Origin: Candidatus Pacearchaeota archaeon
Lineage (GTDB): Archaea; Nanobdellota; Nanobdellia; Pacearchaeales; GW2011-AR1
Length of the DNA stretch: 12,561 nt
Direction: 5' to 3'
Assembly: GCA_026395855.1 (NCBI GenBank)
Contig: JAPLXX010000024.1
Location: 1 to 12,561 of the forward strand
The position numbers and the translations under genes are program-made. The first letter of the stretch is position 1. Every line of letters starts with the position of its first letter. The notes below the pieces were generated by a model. That model was not told where the DNA came from. It saw only the letters and a program-made list of their open reading frames with translations, and did no database searches. Of the stretch, positions 1-5,045 are shown piece by piece.

Positions 1-249
1 GCAGGGAGCTAATCCAGGCCCCTGAGAAATTGCAATAGCATCTATCTCGCTTTCTTTTATGCCTGATTCCTGAAGAGATTCAAAATAAATTTCATTTTTA
101 TTTTCCTGGTGGTGCTTTGCAGAATCCATAGGAATAATCCCCCCTTTTTTAGTAGTATAGCTTTTCTTCACATTGGAAAGAATCTTTCCATTTTTTACAA
201 TAGCAACCCCAAATGTATGCGCAGTGCTTTCAATGCCCAAAATTATCAT
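1..249 (-). CDS. kae1: Kae1/TsaD-family tRNA threonylcarbamoyladenosine protein, N-terminal part (runs off the window edge)
   Basis: Reading from ATG at 249 to base 1 gives 83 open codons beginning MIILGIESTAHTFGVAIV, the ASKHA-fold N-terminus of Kae1/TsaD. A GGIIP motif with an HH pair follows (residues 36-47), then ISQGPGLAPC at 74-83. Kae1 is the catalytic subunit of the archaeal KEOPS complex, which transfers threonylcarbamoyl to A37 of ANN-decoding tRNAs; this role is family knowledge. Two family motifs deviate slightly: the usual GGIHPREAAEHH is GGIIPMDSAKHH here, and GPGLGPC is GPGLAPC. The metal-binding and C-terminal regions, and any Bud32 fusion, lie outside the window. A TATA element centred 26 nt upstream points to a leaderless start at this ATG. 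The gene is divergent from the plus-strand gene at 303. Confidence 0.93.
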   Translation of the reverse strand, partial: MIILGIESTAHTFGVAIVKNGKILSNVKKSYTTKKGGIIPMDSAKHHQENKNEIYFESLQESGIKESEIDAIAISQGPGLAPC

Positions 250-270
250 ATATATTTCAATAAAAGCATA

Positions 271-279
271 TTTATAAAA
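271..279. promoter_or_regulatory. Shared near-symmetric TATA element between divergent genes
   Basis: The sequence TTTATAAAA reads as a TATA box on both strands. Its centre at 275 lies 26 nt from the kae1 ATG (249) and 28 nt from the plus-strand ATG (303). Archaeal transcription starts about 25 nt downstream of the TATA box, so both genes are expected to have leaderless mRNAs driven from this one site. The intergenic region is only 53 nt, leaving no room for two well-separated promoters. Confidence 0.6.
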
Positions 280-302
280 TTCGCCTCTTATAAAGTTATA
301 TA

Positions 303-608
303 ATGAGAAAACACCCTAGAGACCACATTTACGCTGCTAGAATTGAATTTAGGATAGCAAAAGAAGGCAGAAAAACCATAAGCGTTTACATACACTGTAC
401 CAAAAGGGAGAATACTGCTAAAATAAATCTTGAATTTCCAATGTATATGAAAGAAGCAGAATTGTGCTGGGTAGGGTATTACCGCAGACAGGAAAGATTT
501 AGATATTCGGATTTTAATAATCAGATTCTTCCGATTCAGCCGCTTGGAGAAAAATTAGAAAGCCTTGTTTTGGAAGCTTTTTCTAGGATAGATAATAGAA
601 AACAATGA
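303..608 (+). CDS. Hypothetical basic protein, 101 aa
   Basis: This is the only plus-strand gene I accept. It starts with ATG at 303, 28 nt from a TATA centre, and ends at TGA 606-608 ahead of a hairpin with a T tract. The product (MRKHPRDHIYAARIEF...) is rich in Arg, Lys and aromatic residues, with two Cys (residues 32 and 55). It has no signal peptide or transmembrane segment. I do not recognise a family. The promoter spacing, the terminator and the lack of a competing minus-strand gene support it as real. It is divergent from kae1 and convergent with the 40-aa gene. An RNA-binding role would be only a guess from its charge. Confidence 0.6.
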   Translation: MRKHPRDHIYAARIEFRIAKEGRKTISVYIHCTKRENTAKINLEFPMYMKEAELCWVGYYRRQERFRYSDFNNQILPIQPLGEKLESLVLEAFSRIDNRKQ

Positions 609-665
609 TATAATCAAATTAGCAAATAATAAATTCTAATAAAATTAATAAAAATAAAAATATTC

Positions 666-688
666 AGGAGATTTATCTCCTTTTTTTC
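666..688. terminator. Hairpin plus T tract between convergent genes
   Basis: AGGAGA (666-671) pairs with TCTCCT (676-681) across a TTTA loop and is followed on the plus strand by an uninterrupted T run to 688. This would end the plus-strand gene at 303-608. On the minus strand the same stem overlaps the stop codon of the 40-aa gene and is followed by T-rich sequence (ATTTTTATTTTTATT), so it may act in both directions. Archaeal termination depends mainly on the T tract, and the stem could be incidental. Confidence 0.5.
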
Positions 689-795
689 TTTCCGCCTCTT
701 GCCATCTTTGCTTCGCAGACATTTCCCTTTCCGTCTACATAGTAAAGATATCCTTTCTGTCTCTTAATGGCGTTTTTAACAATTACTTTTCCCAT
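673..795 (-). CDS. Small basic DPANN-type protein, 40 aa
   Basis: Reading from ATG at 795 to TAA at 673 gives a 40-residue protein starting MGKVIVKNAIKRQKGYLYYV, then a DGKGNVCEAKMARGG section and a KKKRR tail. Coding support is good: GGAGGT lies at 801-806, 5 nt from the ATG, and a strong TATA box lies upstream. The internal YLYYVDGKGNVCEA pattern looks like a compact beta-hairpin with a single Cys (residue 27), and the C-terminus is strongly basic. From memory, similar proteins of about 40 aa are widespread in Pacearchaeota and Woesearchaeota genomes without assigned function; I could not search. Size and charge would suit a ribosome- or nucleic-acid-associated protein, but that is inference. 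Confidence 0.75.
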   Translation of the reverse strand: MGKVIVKNAIKRQKGYLYYVDGKGNVCEAKMARGGKKKRR

Positions 796-800
796 TTTAT

Positions 801-806
801 ACCTCC
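801..806 (-). promoter_or_regulatory. Shine-Dalgarno site for the 40-aa gene
   Basis: On the minus strand GGAGGT sits 5 nt before ATG 795. Most genes here that have their own promoter appear leaderless, so this strong site marks a leadered transcript with an estimated 5' UTR of about 20-25 nt. Confidence 0.7.
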
Positions 807-839
807 TTTTTAGTATCTATTTACTAAAGTCAATTTCTG

Positions 840-848
840 TATTTAAAT
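840..848 (-). promoter_or_regulatory. TATA box for the 40-aa gene
   Basis: On the minus strand the sequence reads AGAAAGATTTAAATA, an A-rich BRE-like stretch followed by ATTTAAATA. Transcription is expected near 819, upstream of the Shine-Dalgarno site. The same 15 bases recur at the antitoxin promoter (2597-2611), which supports them as a real promoter element. Confidence 0.6.
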
Positions 849-872
849 CTTTCTAACTCCCGACGAAGAATT

Positions 873-1217
873 TCATTTTGGCGAAAGATATTTAATTGCC
901 ATTTTATATTTCTTGTTCAGTGGTATCTCAAGAAGTTTTTTATAGGGTTTTTTTGGTTTAATTGAAGAAATAAAGGGCTTTATTTTTTTAATTTCTATAA
1001 TTTTATTCTTTTCGTCAAGCCAGATAGCAACAAAAGGAAAAAATACAAACAGAGAATGGATTCTGAAATTTACGGGTTTTTCAAATTCAAAAAGCAGGGG
1101 TTTGGCTTTTTTCCGTCGGGTAAACATTAAACCACTGGCTTCTTTAAAAATATTGCAGCGCTTTGCCAAAACATTAAACTTTTTCCCCTTATATTTAAAA
1201 GAAACCTTTTTCAGCAT
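873..1217 (-). CDS. DUF192 (UPF0127) family protein
   Basis: The 114-residue product carries the DUF192 pattern: an R/F-rich stretch with GLMF (residues 29-32), LLFEFEKP (41-48), IHSLFVFFPF (53-62), a WLD motif (66-68) and PKKPYKKLLEIP near 88-99. DUF192 proteins are small beta-barrel-like proteins of unknown function, often exported in bacteria; this one has no signal peptide. ATG 1217 lies inside the 3' end of the upstream metallopeptidase gene (23-nt overlap, different frame). The next Met is residue 31, inside the conserved domain, so 1217 is the best start. The overlap implies one transcript and probable translational coupling. No Shine-Dalgarno site is visible. Confidence 0.85.
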   Translation of the reverse strand: MLKKVSFKYKGKKFNVLAKRCNIFKEASGLMFTRRKKAKPLLFEFEKPVNFRIHSLFVFFPFVAIWLDEKNKIIEIKKIKPFISSIKPKKPYKKLLEIPLNKKYKMAIKYLSPK

Positions 1218-1671
1218 GTTTTTTAATGTCTTTCAAAGATTTAAGATTATCAGAATTCTTCCATTTTAGTTCTTTAATGCCAAGAACATCACTTTCATCC
1301 AACTCTTTCCTTTTTTCCTTGTAGGTTCTGTAGCAAATATTCACATTTTTTTCGCAAACATGGTCATGGTGCCTGAATCCTCCGCCAAAAGCCATAGGAA
1401 TATGCATAAGCTCATGAATTACAACTTTTATCTTTTCTTCATCTGAAAGGTCGTCAAATCTTTCTGAAATAAATTCAAGGGCATAATGAGCATCAACATT
1501 CATAGCTTCCTGCATGAGCTTTCCAATTGTATGGCATCTTGCAATTGTCCCTCGGGAAGAGCTTCCGTAGCTCCTGAAGCATTTTACTCTGTCCAATTTC
1601 ACATGAGGAAAGAGCATATGCGAAATTTCTTCTGCTATTTTCTGCAAATCCGGAGCTGGTTCGTATTTCAT
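1195..1671 (-). CDS. Putative zinc metallopeptidase (HExxH, COG4900/phage-metallopeptidase-like)
   Basis: The 158-residue protein carries a zincin motif, HELMHIP, at residues 86-92, where H86 and H90 are the expected zinc ligands and E87 the catalytic base. A downstream GGGFRHHDHV segment (96-105) offers His residues for a third ligand. The layout, with a hydrophobic stretch before HELxHIP and then GG-R-H, matches a small archaeal/phage predicted metallopeptidase family (COG4900-like, recalled from memory). No signal peptide is present, so it should be cytosolic. N-terminal Cys31 and Cys46 could add metal binding. A weak TATA-like TTAAAT centred near 1696 is about 25 nt upstream of ATG 1671. 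The substrate is unknown. It overlaps the DUF192 gene. Confidence 0.8.
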   Translation of the reverse strand: MKYEPAPDLQKIAEEISHMLFPHVKLDRVKCFRSYGSSSRGTIARCHTIGKLMQEAMNVDAHYALEFISERFDDLSDEEKIKVVIHELMHIPMAFGGGFRHHDHVCEKNVNICYRTYKEKRKELDESDVLGIKELKWKNSDNLKSLKDIKKHAEKGFF

Positions 1672-1684
1672 TTTTTATATATTA

Positions 1685-1969
1685 CTATTCAAGATTTAAG
1701 CAAACAGGGAGTTTCCATTTAAGTCTTTTTTGTTCATTGTAATAATGCCTTCTACAAAGATAGCTCCATCCCCTTTTATTATTCTTCATAAGGAAAGGAT
1801 AAACTTCTGCATAAGCCTTACCAGTACATTTTCCATGAAAATCACAACAAGGCCATTCCTTACTTTTGTTTAAAATTTTAAAGCGAATAATAGAATTTTC
1901 ATGGACTATAGCTTCATTTTTCACAATTCGCAGTTTTCCATTTTTATCATAAAATTTTTTAATTATCAT
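1685..1969 (-). CDS. Small Cys/His-rich putative zinc-binding protein, 94 aa
   Basis: I start this gene at ATG 1969; an in-frame TTG at 1981 would add only four residues. The first part (residues 1-38) is basic and strand-forming. A Cys/His cluster follows: C41, C42, H45 and C48, then AYAEVYPFL, then WSYLC-RRH with C72 and H75. Two CxxH or CxxC-like knuckles about 25 residues apart fit a treble-clef or zinc-ribbon-like site. I do not recognise a named family. It sits 13 nt upstream of the metallopeptidase gene and 25 nt downstream of the toxin stop, so it may be co-transcribed with either. No Shine-Dalgarno site is visible. Confidence 0.65.
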   Translation of the reverse strand: MIIKKFYDKNGKLRIVKNEAIVHENSIIRFKILNKSKEWPCCDFHGKCTGKAYAEVYPFLMKNNKRGWSYLCRRHYYNEQKRLKWKLPVCLNLE

Positions 1970-1994
1970 ATTCAAATACAAATTTTTGTAATCT

Positions 1995-2342
1995 TTAATT
2001 CAAAGCGAGACTTACCTTAATTGCCTCATCAACTTTTTTCATAATTCCGTTAGAAAGAAATCCTATTTTTTTATTAATTCTCTTTTTGTCAATTGTTCTT
2101 ATCTGATTAAGTAATATTGTAGATTCATTTTTTAACCCAGAATCTATAGAAGAGAATTGTACATTTGTAGGATATTCTTTTTTCATAATATTTGATGTTA
2201 TTGGGGCAATAATAGTGGTTGTACCATACTCATTACCCACATCATTCTGGATTATTAATGCAGGTCTAACCCCTCCTTGTTCAGAACCGATAACTGGCTC
2301 TAAATTGACCCTTACTATATCTCCTCTTCTAATTCTTACCAT
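1995..2342 (-). CDS. mazF: MazF/PemK family mRNA interferase toxin
   Basis: The 115-residue product is a full-length MazF. It has RRGDIVRVNL at the N-terminus, GSEQGGVRPALIIQND at 19-34, ITS at 48-50, ILLNQIRTIDKKRI near 76-89 and a KVDEAIKVSLAL tail. By family knowledge MazF dimers cut single-stranded RNA at short sequences; R26 (of RP) and T49 match the catalytic Arg and Thr of Bacillus EndoA. All key motifs are present, so it should be active. Sequence specificity cannot be predicted. ATG 2342 overlaps the antitoxin stop by 7 nt, the usual antitoxin-first coupled arrangement. From memory it closely resembles Firmicutes EndoA, which suggests transfer from bacteria. Confidence 0.95.
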   Translation of the reverse strand: MVRIRRGDIVRVNLEPVIGSEQGGVRPALIIQNDVGNEYGTTTIIAPITSNIMKKEYPTNVQFSSIDSGLKNESTILLNQIRTIDKKRINKKIGFLSNGIMKKVDEAIKVSLALN

Positions 2343-2575
2343 TTTTCATTCTTATCCAGGCCGTCCATTAATGTTCCTTCCCATTCTTTAGTTATCCTTA
2401 AGCTTTCTTCCGCCATCTCTTTATATCCTTCAATCAAAAGCTCTTCAGTCTTTTTTTTATCATTTTCAGCTTTATCAATAAGATTCACAATTACATCCTC
2501 ATATGTTTCTCTACCACTTTTTAACTTATCAAGAATTTGTTTTACATTCTCATTAAGCTGGATTGTTGTTATCAT
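2336..2575 (-). CDS. Antitoxin of the MazEF pair (ribbon-helix-helix-like N-terminus, MazF-binding tail)
   Basis: This 79-residue protein lies directly before mazF. Residues 1-33 (MITTIQLNENVKQILDKLK, then a DVIVNLI helix) fit a strand-helix-helix DNA-binding fold of the RHH/VapB-like kind. The acidic C-terminal half carries EGYKEMAEESLRI (residues 49-61), which parallels the RGYMEMAKINLNI segment I recall from the Bacillus antitoxin EndoAI, then EWEGTLMDGL. This tail should wrap the toxin and block its RNA site. ATG 2575 lies 26 nt from a TATA centre, so the transcript is probably leaderless, and tandem 10-bp repeats between TATA and start look like an autoregulatory operator. The N-terminal half looks more archaeal than the C-terminal half. 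Confidence 0.88.
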   Translation of the reverse strand: MITTIQLNENVKQILDKLKSGRETYEDVIVNLIDKAENDKKKTEELLIEGYKEMAEESLRITKEWEGTLMDGLDKNEKW

Positions 2576-2594
2576 AACTATAGAATAACTATAG
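2574..2594 (-). promoter_or_regulatory. Putative tandem operator of the MazEF operon
   Basis: ATAACTATAG occurs exactly twice, at 2574-2583 and 2585-2594. The 11-bp period is about one helical turn, and each copy contains the palindrome CTATAG. The pair lies between the TATA box and the antitoxin start codon, partly over it, where a bound repressor would block initiation. RHH antitoxins commonly bind tandem short sites on one DNA face. Binding is inferred from position and spacing. Confidence 0.6.
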
Positions 2595-2596
2595 TA

Positions 2597-2605
2597 TATT
2601 TAAAT
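2597..2605 (-). promoter_or_regulatory. TATA box of the MazEF operon
   Basis: On the minus strand GAAAGATTTAAATA ends here, a BRE-like A-rich stretch and TATA box centred 26 nt from antitoxin ATG 2575. It overlaps the last codons of the ASCH gene. The same 15-base element (AGAAAGATTTAAATA) stands upstream of the 40-aa gene. Confidence 0.65.
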
Positions 2606-2971
2606 CTTTCTTTTACTAAACTCCCAAAAATTTAATTGCCCTCTGGCAGAAATTGGCGTGATTCTTTTAATATTTTTAAGTATAAAACCATATGCTCCCC
2701 AATCTTTCGCGGCTAAATGCTTGTTTTTGTCTTTATTGAATTCCTTTGCAGTGTTATATTTTTTAACATTAACTAAATCTGCCTCACCCAATATAAATCC
2801 ATTGGGTAAATTTTCAAAACCAAACTTTTTCATATTCTTTTTATCTGGAATTCTTGATGAATGGATAAGAAATTTTCCTCTGAAATTAGTATTCCACTTT
2901 CTTAATTCAATAGTTTTCTTGCCAGAAACCACAAGTTCTGCAAATGGCTGTTTAAGAGTTAAAACTTTCAT
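2600..2971 (-). CDS. ASCH-domain (PUA-like) protein
   Basis: The 123-residue protein starts MKVLTLKQPFAELVVSGKKT, then IELRKWNTNFRGKFLIHSS, the diagnostic ASCH layout: a QPxAxLVxxGxKxIExR loop, then a G-x-x-IH strand. ASCH is a beta-barrel fold related to PUA and is expected to bind RNA or modified nucleotides; a bacterial relative (YqfB) is an N4-acetylcytidine amidohydrolase. The K/T/E residues around 18-22 are kept here, but activity is uncertain. ATG 2971 overlaps the DUF167 stop as ATGA, and GGAGGT at 2975-2980 gives a strong but closely spaced (4 nt or less) Shine-Dalgarno site. It is the last gene of the PolX operon. Confidence 0.87.
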   Translation of the reverse strand: MKVLTLKQPFAELVVSGKKTIELRKWNTNFRGKFLIHSSRIPDKKNMKKFGFENLPNGFILGEADLVNVKKYNTAKEFNKDKNKHLAAKDWGAYGFILKNIKRITPISARGQLNFWEFSKRKI

Positions 2972-3174
2972 TTTACCTCCACAAGCTTTTTTCTCGAAGT
3001 AAATCCTGATTTTATTCTTGCGTCTTTCCCAAAATGTTTTTTCAGCATTTTTATCAGCTCAATATTAGCTTTATTGTCCTCTGGAACTGATTTTAAATAG
3101 ACAGCATAACCCTCGTCGTCCTTAACAATTTCCTGTCGTCCTGCATTCGGATGAACTTTAATTTTGATTATCAT
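2968..3174 (-). CDS. DUF167 (UPF0235/YggU) family protein
   Basis: From ATG 3174 the 68-residue product begins MIIKIKVHPNAGRQEIV, with DNKANIELIKMLKKHFG in the middle and KSGFTSRKKLVEV at the end. This is the complete DUF167 pattern (K-V-P-A, then G-A-N-L, then G-S-R-K-V). Function is unknown; the fold is a small alpha/beta domain. I prefer ATG 3174 over an in-frame GTG at 3195. It overlaps the PolX stop as ATGA, has purine-rich GGAGAAGAG just upstream, and yields the usual family length. Its own stop overlaps the ASCH start as ATGA, so three genes are chained by overlaps. Confidence 0.9.
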   Translation of the reverse strand: MIIKIKVHPNAGRQEIVKDDEGYAVYLKSVPEDNKANIELIKMLKKHFGKDARIKSGFTSRKKLVEVK

Positions 3175-3683
3175 CTCTTCTCCGGAGGTTTCCACTCCCT
3201 GCCCAACGCCCTATAAATTTCTTCTTCTGTTTTTCCCGCAATTCTTTTTCCCCTTCTGAAAAGCCCGTGCTGATTCAACTTAAATCCTTTTCTTTTTGCG
3301 ACAAGCCTTAGGCCAATGCTTGCACCAAATCTGCTCGAATAAGCTAAAAGAGCAGCACCTTCTTCTTCAGTAGTTGTATAATACAATTCAACTTTAACGC
3401 CTTTTATTCTAAAGCTTGCCCTTTGCTTTCCGCCCTCTAAAAATCTGCCTTTTCTGCCTAAAATTTCCTCAATCTTTTTCTTGTTCTCCTCTTTTTTCGG
3501 AATAAGAACAATGTCAATATCAATAGGATTTTTTTCTTTTCTTCTTATGCTTCCTGTAATTTGAACCCGCTTACAAAAAGGTTTGATATCAGAAACTATT
3601 TTATTCGCAAGATTAATGACAATTTTTCCCTGTCTTGTTGTCACTCTTTTTCCCTTTTTGAAAATATGCCTTAAGCCGAACAT
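3171..3683 (-). CDS. Minimal DNA polymerase X-type nucleotidyltransferase (palm and thumb only)
   Basis: The 170-residue protein matches the catalytic palm and thumb of family X polymerases: GSIRRKEKNPIDIDIVLIP at 44-62 with D55 and D57 as metal ligands, and VKVELYY at 96-102 with E99 as the third carboxylate. Then follow LLAYSSRFGAS, KLNQHGLF, and a terminal EEEIYRALGREWKPPEKR like the PolX thumb end. The N-terminal helix-hairpin-helix 8-kDa domain and the C-terminal PHP domain of typical prokaryotic PolX are absent. With the triad intact it should transfer nucleotides, perhaps in gap repair or end processing. TATA centred 26 nt upstream supports ATG 3683 and a leaderless mRNA. It is the first gene of a three-gene operon. 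Confidence 0.88.
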   Translation of the reverse strand: MFGLRHIFKKGKRVTTRQGKIVINLANKIVSDIKPFCKRVQITGSIRRKEKNPIDIDIVLIPKKEENKKKIEEILGRKGRFLEGGKQRASFRIKGVKVELYYTTTEEEGAALLAYSSRFGASIGLRLVAKRKGFKLNQHGLFRRGKRIAGKTEEEIYRALGREWKPPEKR

Positions 3684-3704
3684 TAGTATAATAAAAGAAA
3701 ACCT

Positions 3705-3713
3705 GTTTATAAG
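3705..3713 (-). promoter_or_regulatory. TATA box of the PolX-DUF167-ASCH operon
   Basis: The minus strand reads CTTATAAAC centred at 3709, 26 nt from ATG 3683. It lies in the short gap after the YchF stop, giving the operon its own promoter. Confidence 0.65.
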
Positions 3714-3719
3714 TTTTAA

Positions 3720-4901
3720 TCAGGTTATTATTTCCAAAGCATCGCCGTGCTTTAGCTCATAATTTTTTCCTATAATCTTCTTGGTTTTTGCGTCTATTGC
3801 TTTTACAAAGTTATTTCCAAAATCAGTATGCAAAAAATATGCAAAATCCAATGCTGTTGAACCAGGCGGCAATAAAAAGCAGTCTGGAAGAATTCTGCCC
3901 TTGCTGTCTGCAAGCTTGTTTGCTCCTGCAGGGAAAATTGCAATATATTTCAGAAGATTGAAAACAGCGTGATTGAGAATTTCCTGAACTCCTGTGCCTT
4001 CCTGAAATTTGTCAAGAACATTTTCCTTGATTTTTGAAAGCGCAGCTTTCTGTTCTTCTGTTGCTTTTCCTTTTATTTCAAAAGCTCTTTCTCCAGGAAT
4101 ATAATCTATTAACTCAAATTTTGCAGCTGCACGCAAAGCAAGCTCTGAATCCGCTGAACAAGGCATTATAATCAGCCCTGGAAATTTCATTTTCAAAAAC
4201 TGATAATTAGCATTTGCTTTTTCTAAATCAATCTTGTTTGCGGCAATTATCGTCGGTTTGCTCTCTGTCCTTAATTCAGAAGCAAACCAGAATAAATGGT
4301 CATCACTCCAGTTTATCGGCTTTTCAGGCAGCCTTAATCTTGATAAAACTCTTTTAACATGATTCTCTGTAACCTTCAGTCCTGAAAACTGCTTTGCAAC
4401 AGCCTCTGCAAAATTTCCACTTTCCTGCTCTACCTTTCTCACAAAGCTTTTCCATGCCTTTACCATTATGTTATAAAACCAGCGGTTCAGCTCATTCTCC
4501 AGAAATAAAATGTCTTTTGAAGGATCATGGCTTTCAACAGGCTTTCCTTCTTCATCTGTTGTCCCGGAAGTATCTAGTACATGTATAAAAACATCTGCCT
4601 GCCTTAAATCATCTAGAAACTGGTTTCCAAGGCCTTTTCCCTCGCTTGCTCCAGGGACAAGACCTGCAACATCCATTAATTCAACAGGAACAAAACGATT
4701 TCCTTTTATACAAAACCCATGGCTAGGCTGGCATTTTACTCCAAATTCCTTTTCAATGCATTCTACTTTTACATAGCCGACACCATGATTTGCTTTAATT
4801 GTTGTAAAAGGATAAGGAGCGATTTCAACTTCTGCCAAAGTCGCTGCTTTGAAAAAAGTGCTTTTACCAGAACTAGGCTTGCCGACAAGTCCGATTAACA
4901 T
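3720..4901 (-). CDS. YchF/OBG-family translation-associated GTPase (archaeal type, TGS domain)
   Basis: The 393-residue product has all G motifs: P-loop GKPSSGKST (7-15), switch PFTTI (31-35), DVAGLVPGASEGKGLGNQFL (77-96), NKID (222-225) and the SA of G5 near 249. A TGS domain closes the protein (about 315-393; PPGSTALDFAYFLHTDFG and NYELKHGDALEI). The HVLD segment (107-110) and the insert with many polar residues after it are typical of the archaeal/eukaryotic branch. The family binds ribosomes and hydrolyses ATP or GTP; NKID here favours guanine. Length is normal and intact. ATG 4901 lies about 26 nt from a TATA centre, so the mRNA is probably leaderless. The gene has its own promoter and sits between the surface cluster and the PolX operon. 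Confidence 0.95.
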   Translation of the reverse strand: MLIGLVGKPSSGKSTFFKAATLAEVEIAPYPFTTIKANHGVGYVKVECIEKEFGVKCQPSHGFCIKGNRFVPVELMDVAGLVPGASEGKGLGNQFLDDLRQADVFIHVLDTSGTTDEEGKPVESHDPSKDILFLENELNRWFYNIMVKAWKSFVRKVEQESGNFAEAVAKQFSGLKVTENHVKRVLSRLRLPEKPINWSDDHLFWFASELRTESKPTIIAANKIDLEKANANYQFLKMKFPGLIIMPCSADSELALRAAAKFELIDYIPGERAFEIKGKATEEQKAALSKIKENVLDKFQEGTGVQEILNHAVFNLLKYIAIFPAGANKLADSKGRILPDCFLLPPGSTALDFAYFLHTDFGNNFVKAIDAKTKKIIGKNYELKHGDALEIIT

Positions 4902-4923
4902 AATATATTAGATTAAAAATTAG

Positions 4924-4931
4924 TTTATATA
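4924..4931 (-). promoter_or_regulatory. TATA box of the YchF-type gene
   Basis: The minus strand reads TATATAAA, centred about 26 nt upstream of ATG 4901. The rest of the 4902-5045 gap is AT-rich, with T tracts on the minus strand that could end the upstream gene. I see no RNA gene or small ORF in it. Confidence 0.6.
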
Positions 4932-5045
4932 GATATTTCTTATTGATTATTATATCTTATTTTTATTTAATAAATATTGCAAGTTTAAAGTTTTATATCA
5001 GAGAAGTTATTTATAAAAGATTTACTATTCTGTTAGATATTTCTA

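Noticed and set aside
1672..1681. ATATATAAAA just before the metallopeptidase ATG as its TATA box
   Set aside because: It is within 10 nt of ATG 1671, too close for a transcript that includes the start codon.
1486..1722. Plus-strand open frame opposite the metallopeptidase
   Set aside because: The minus-strand protein carries an HExxH motif and family features; the plus-strand product shows none and lacks a promoter.
1970..1981. TTG start at 1981 for the Cys/His protein
   Set aside because: It adds only four residues, has no Shine-Dalgarno site, and an ATG follows at 1969.
3175..3195. GTG start at 3195 for the DUF167 gene
   Set aside because: ATG 3174 gives the usual family N-terminus and an ATGA junction with the PolX stop.
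4930..5044. 11-bp direct repeat TAGATATTTCT at 4930-4940 and 5034-5044
   Set aside because: In very AT-rich DNA such a short match is expected by chance, and no target-site or att features accompany it.
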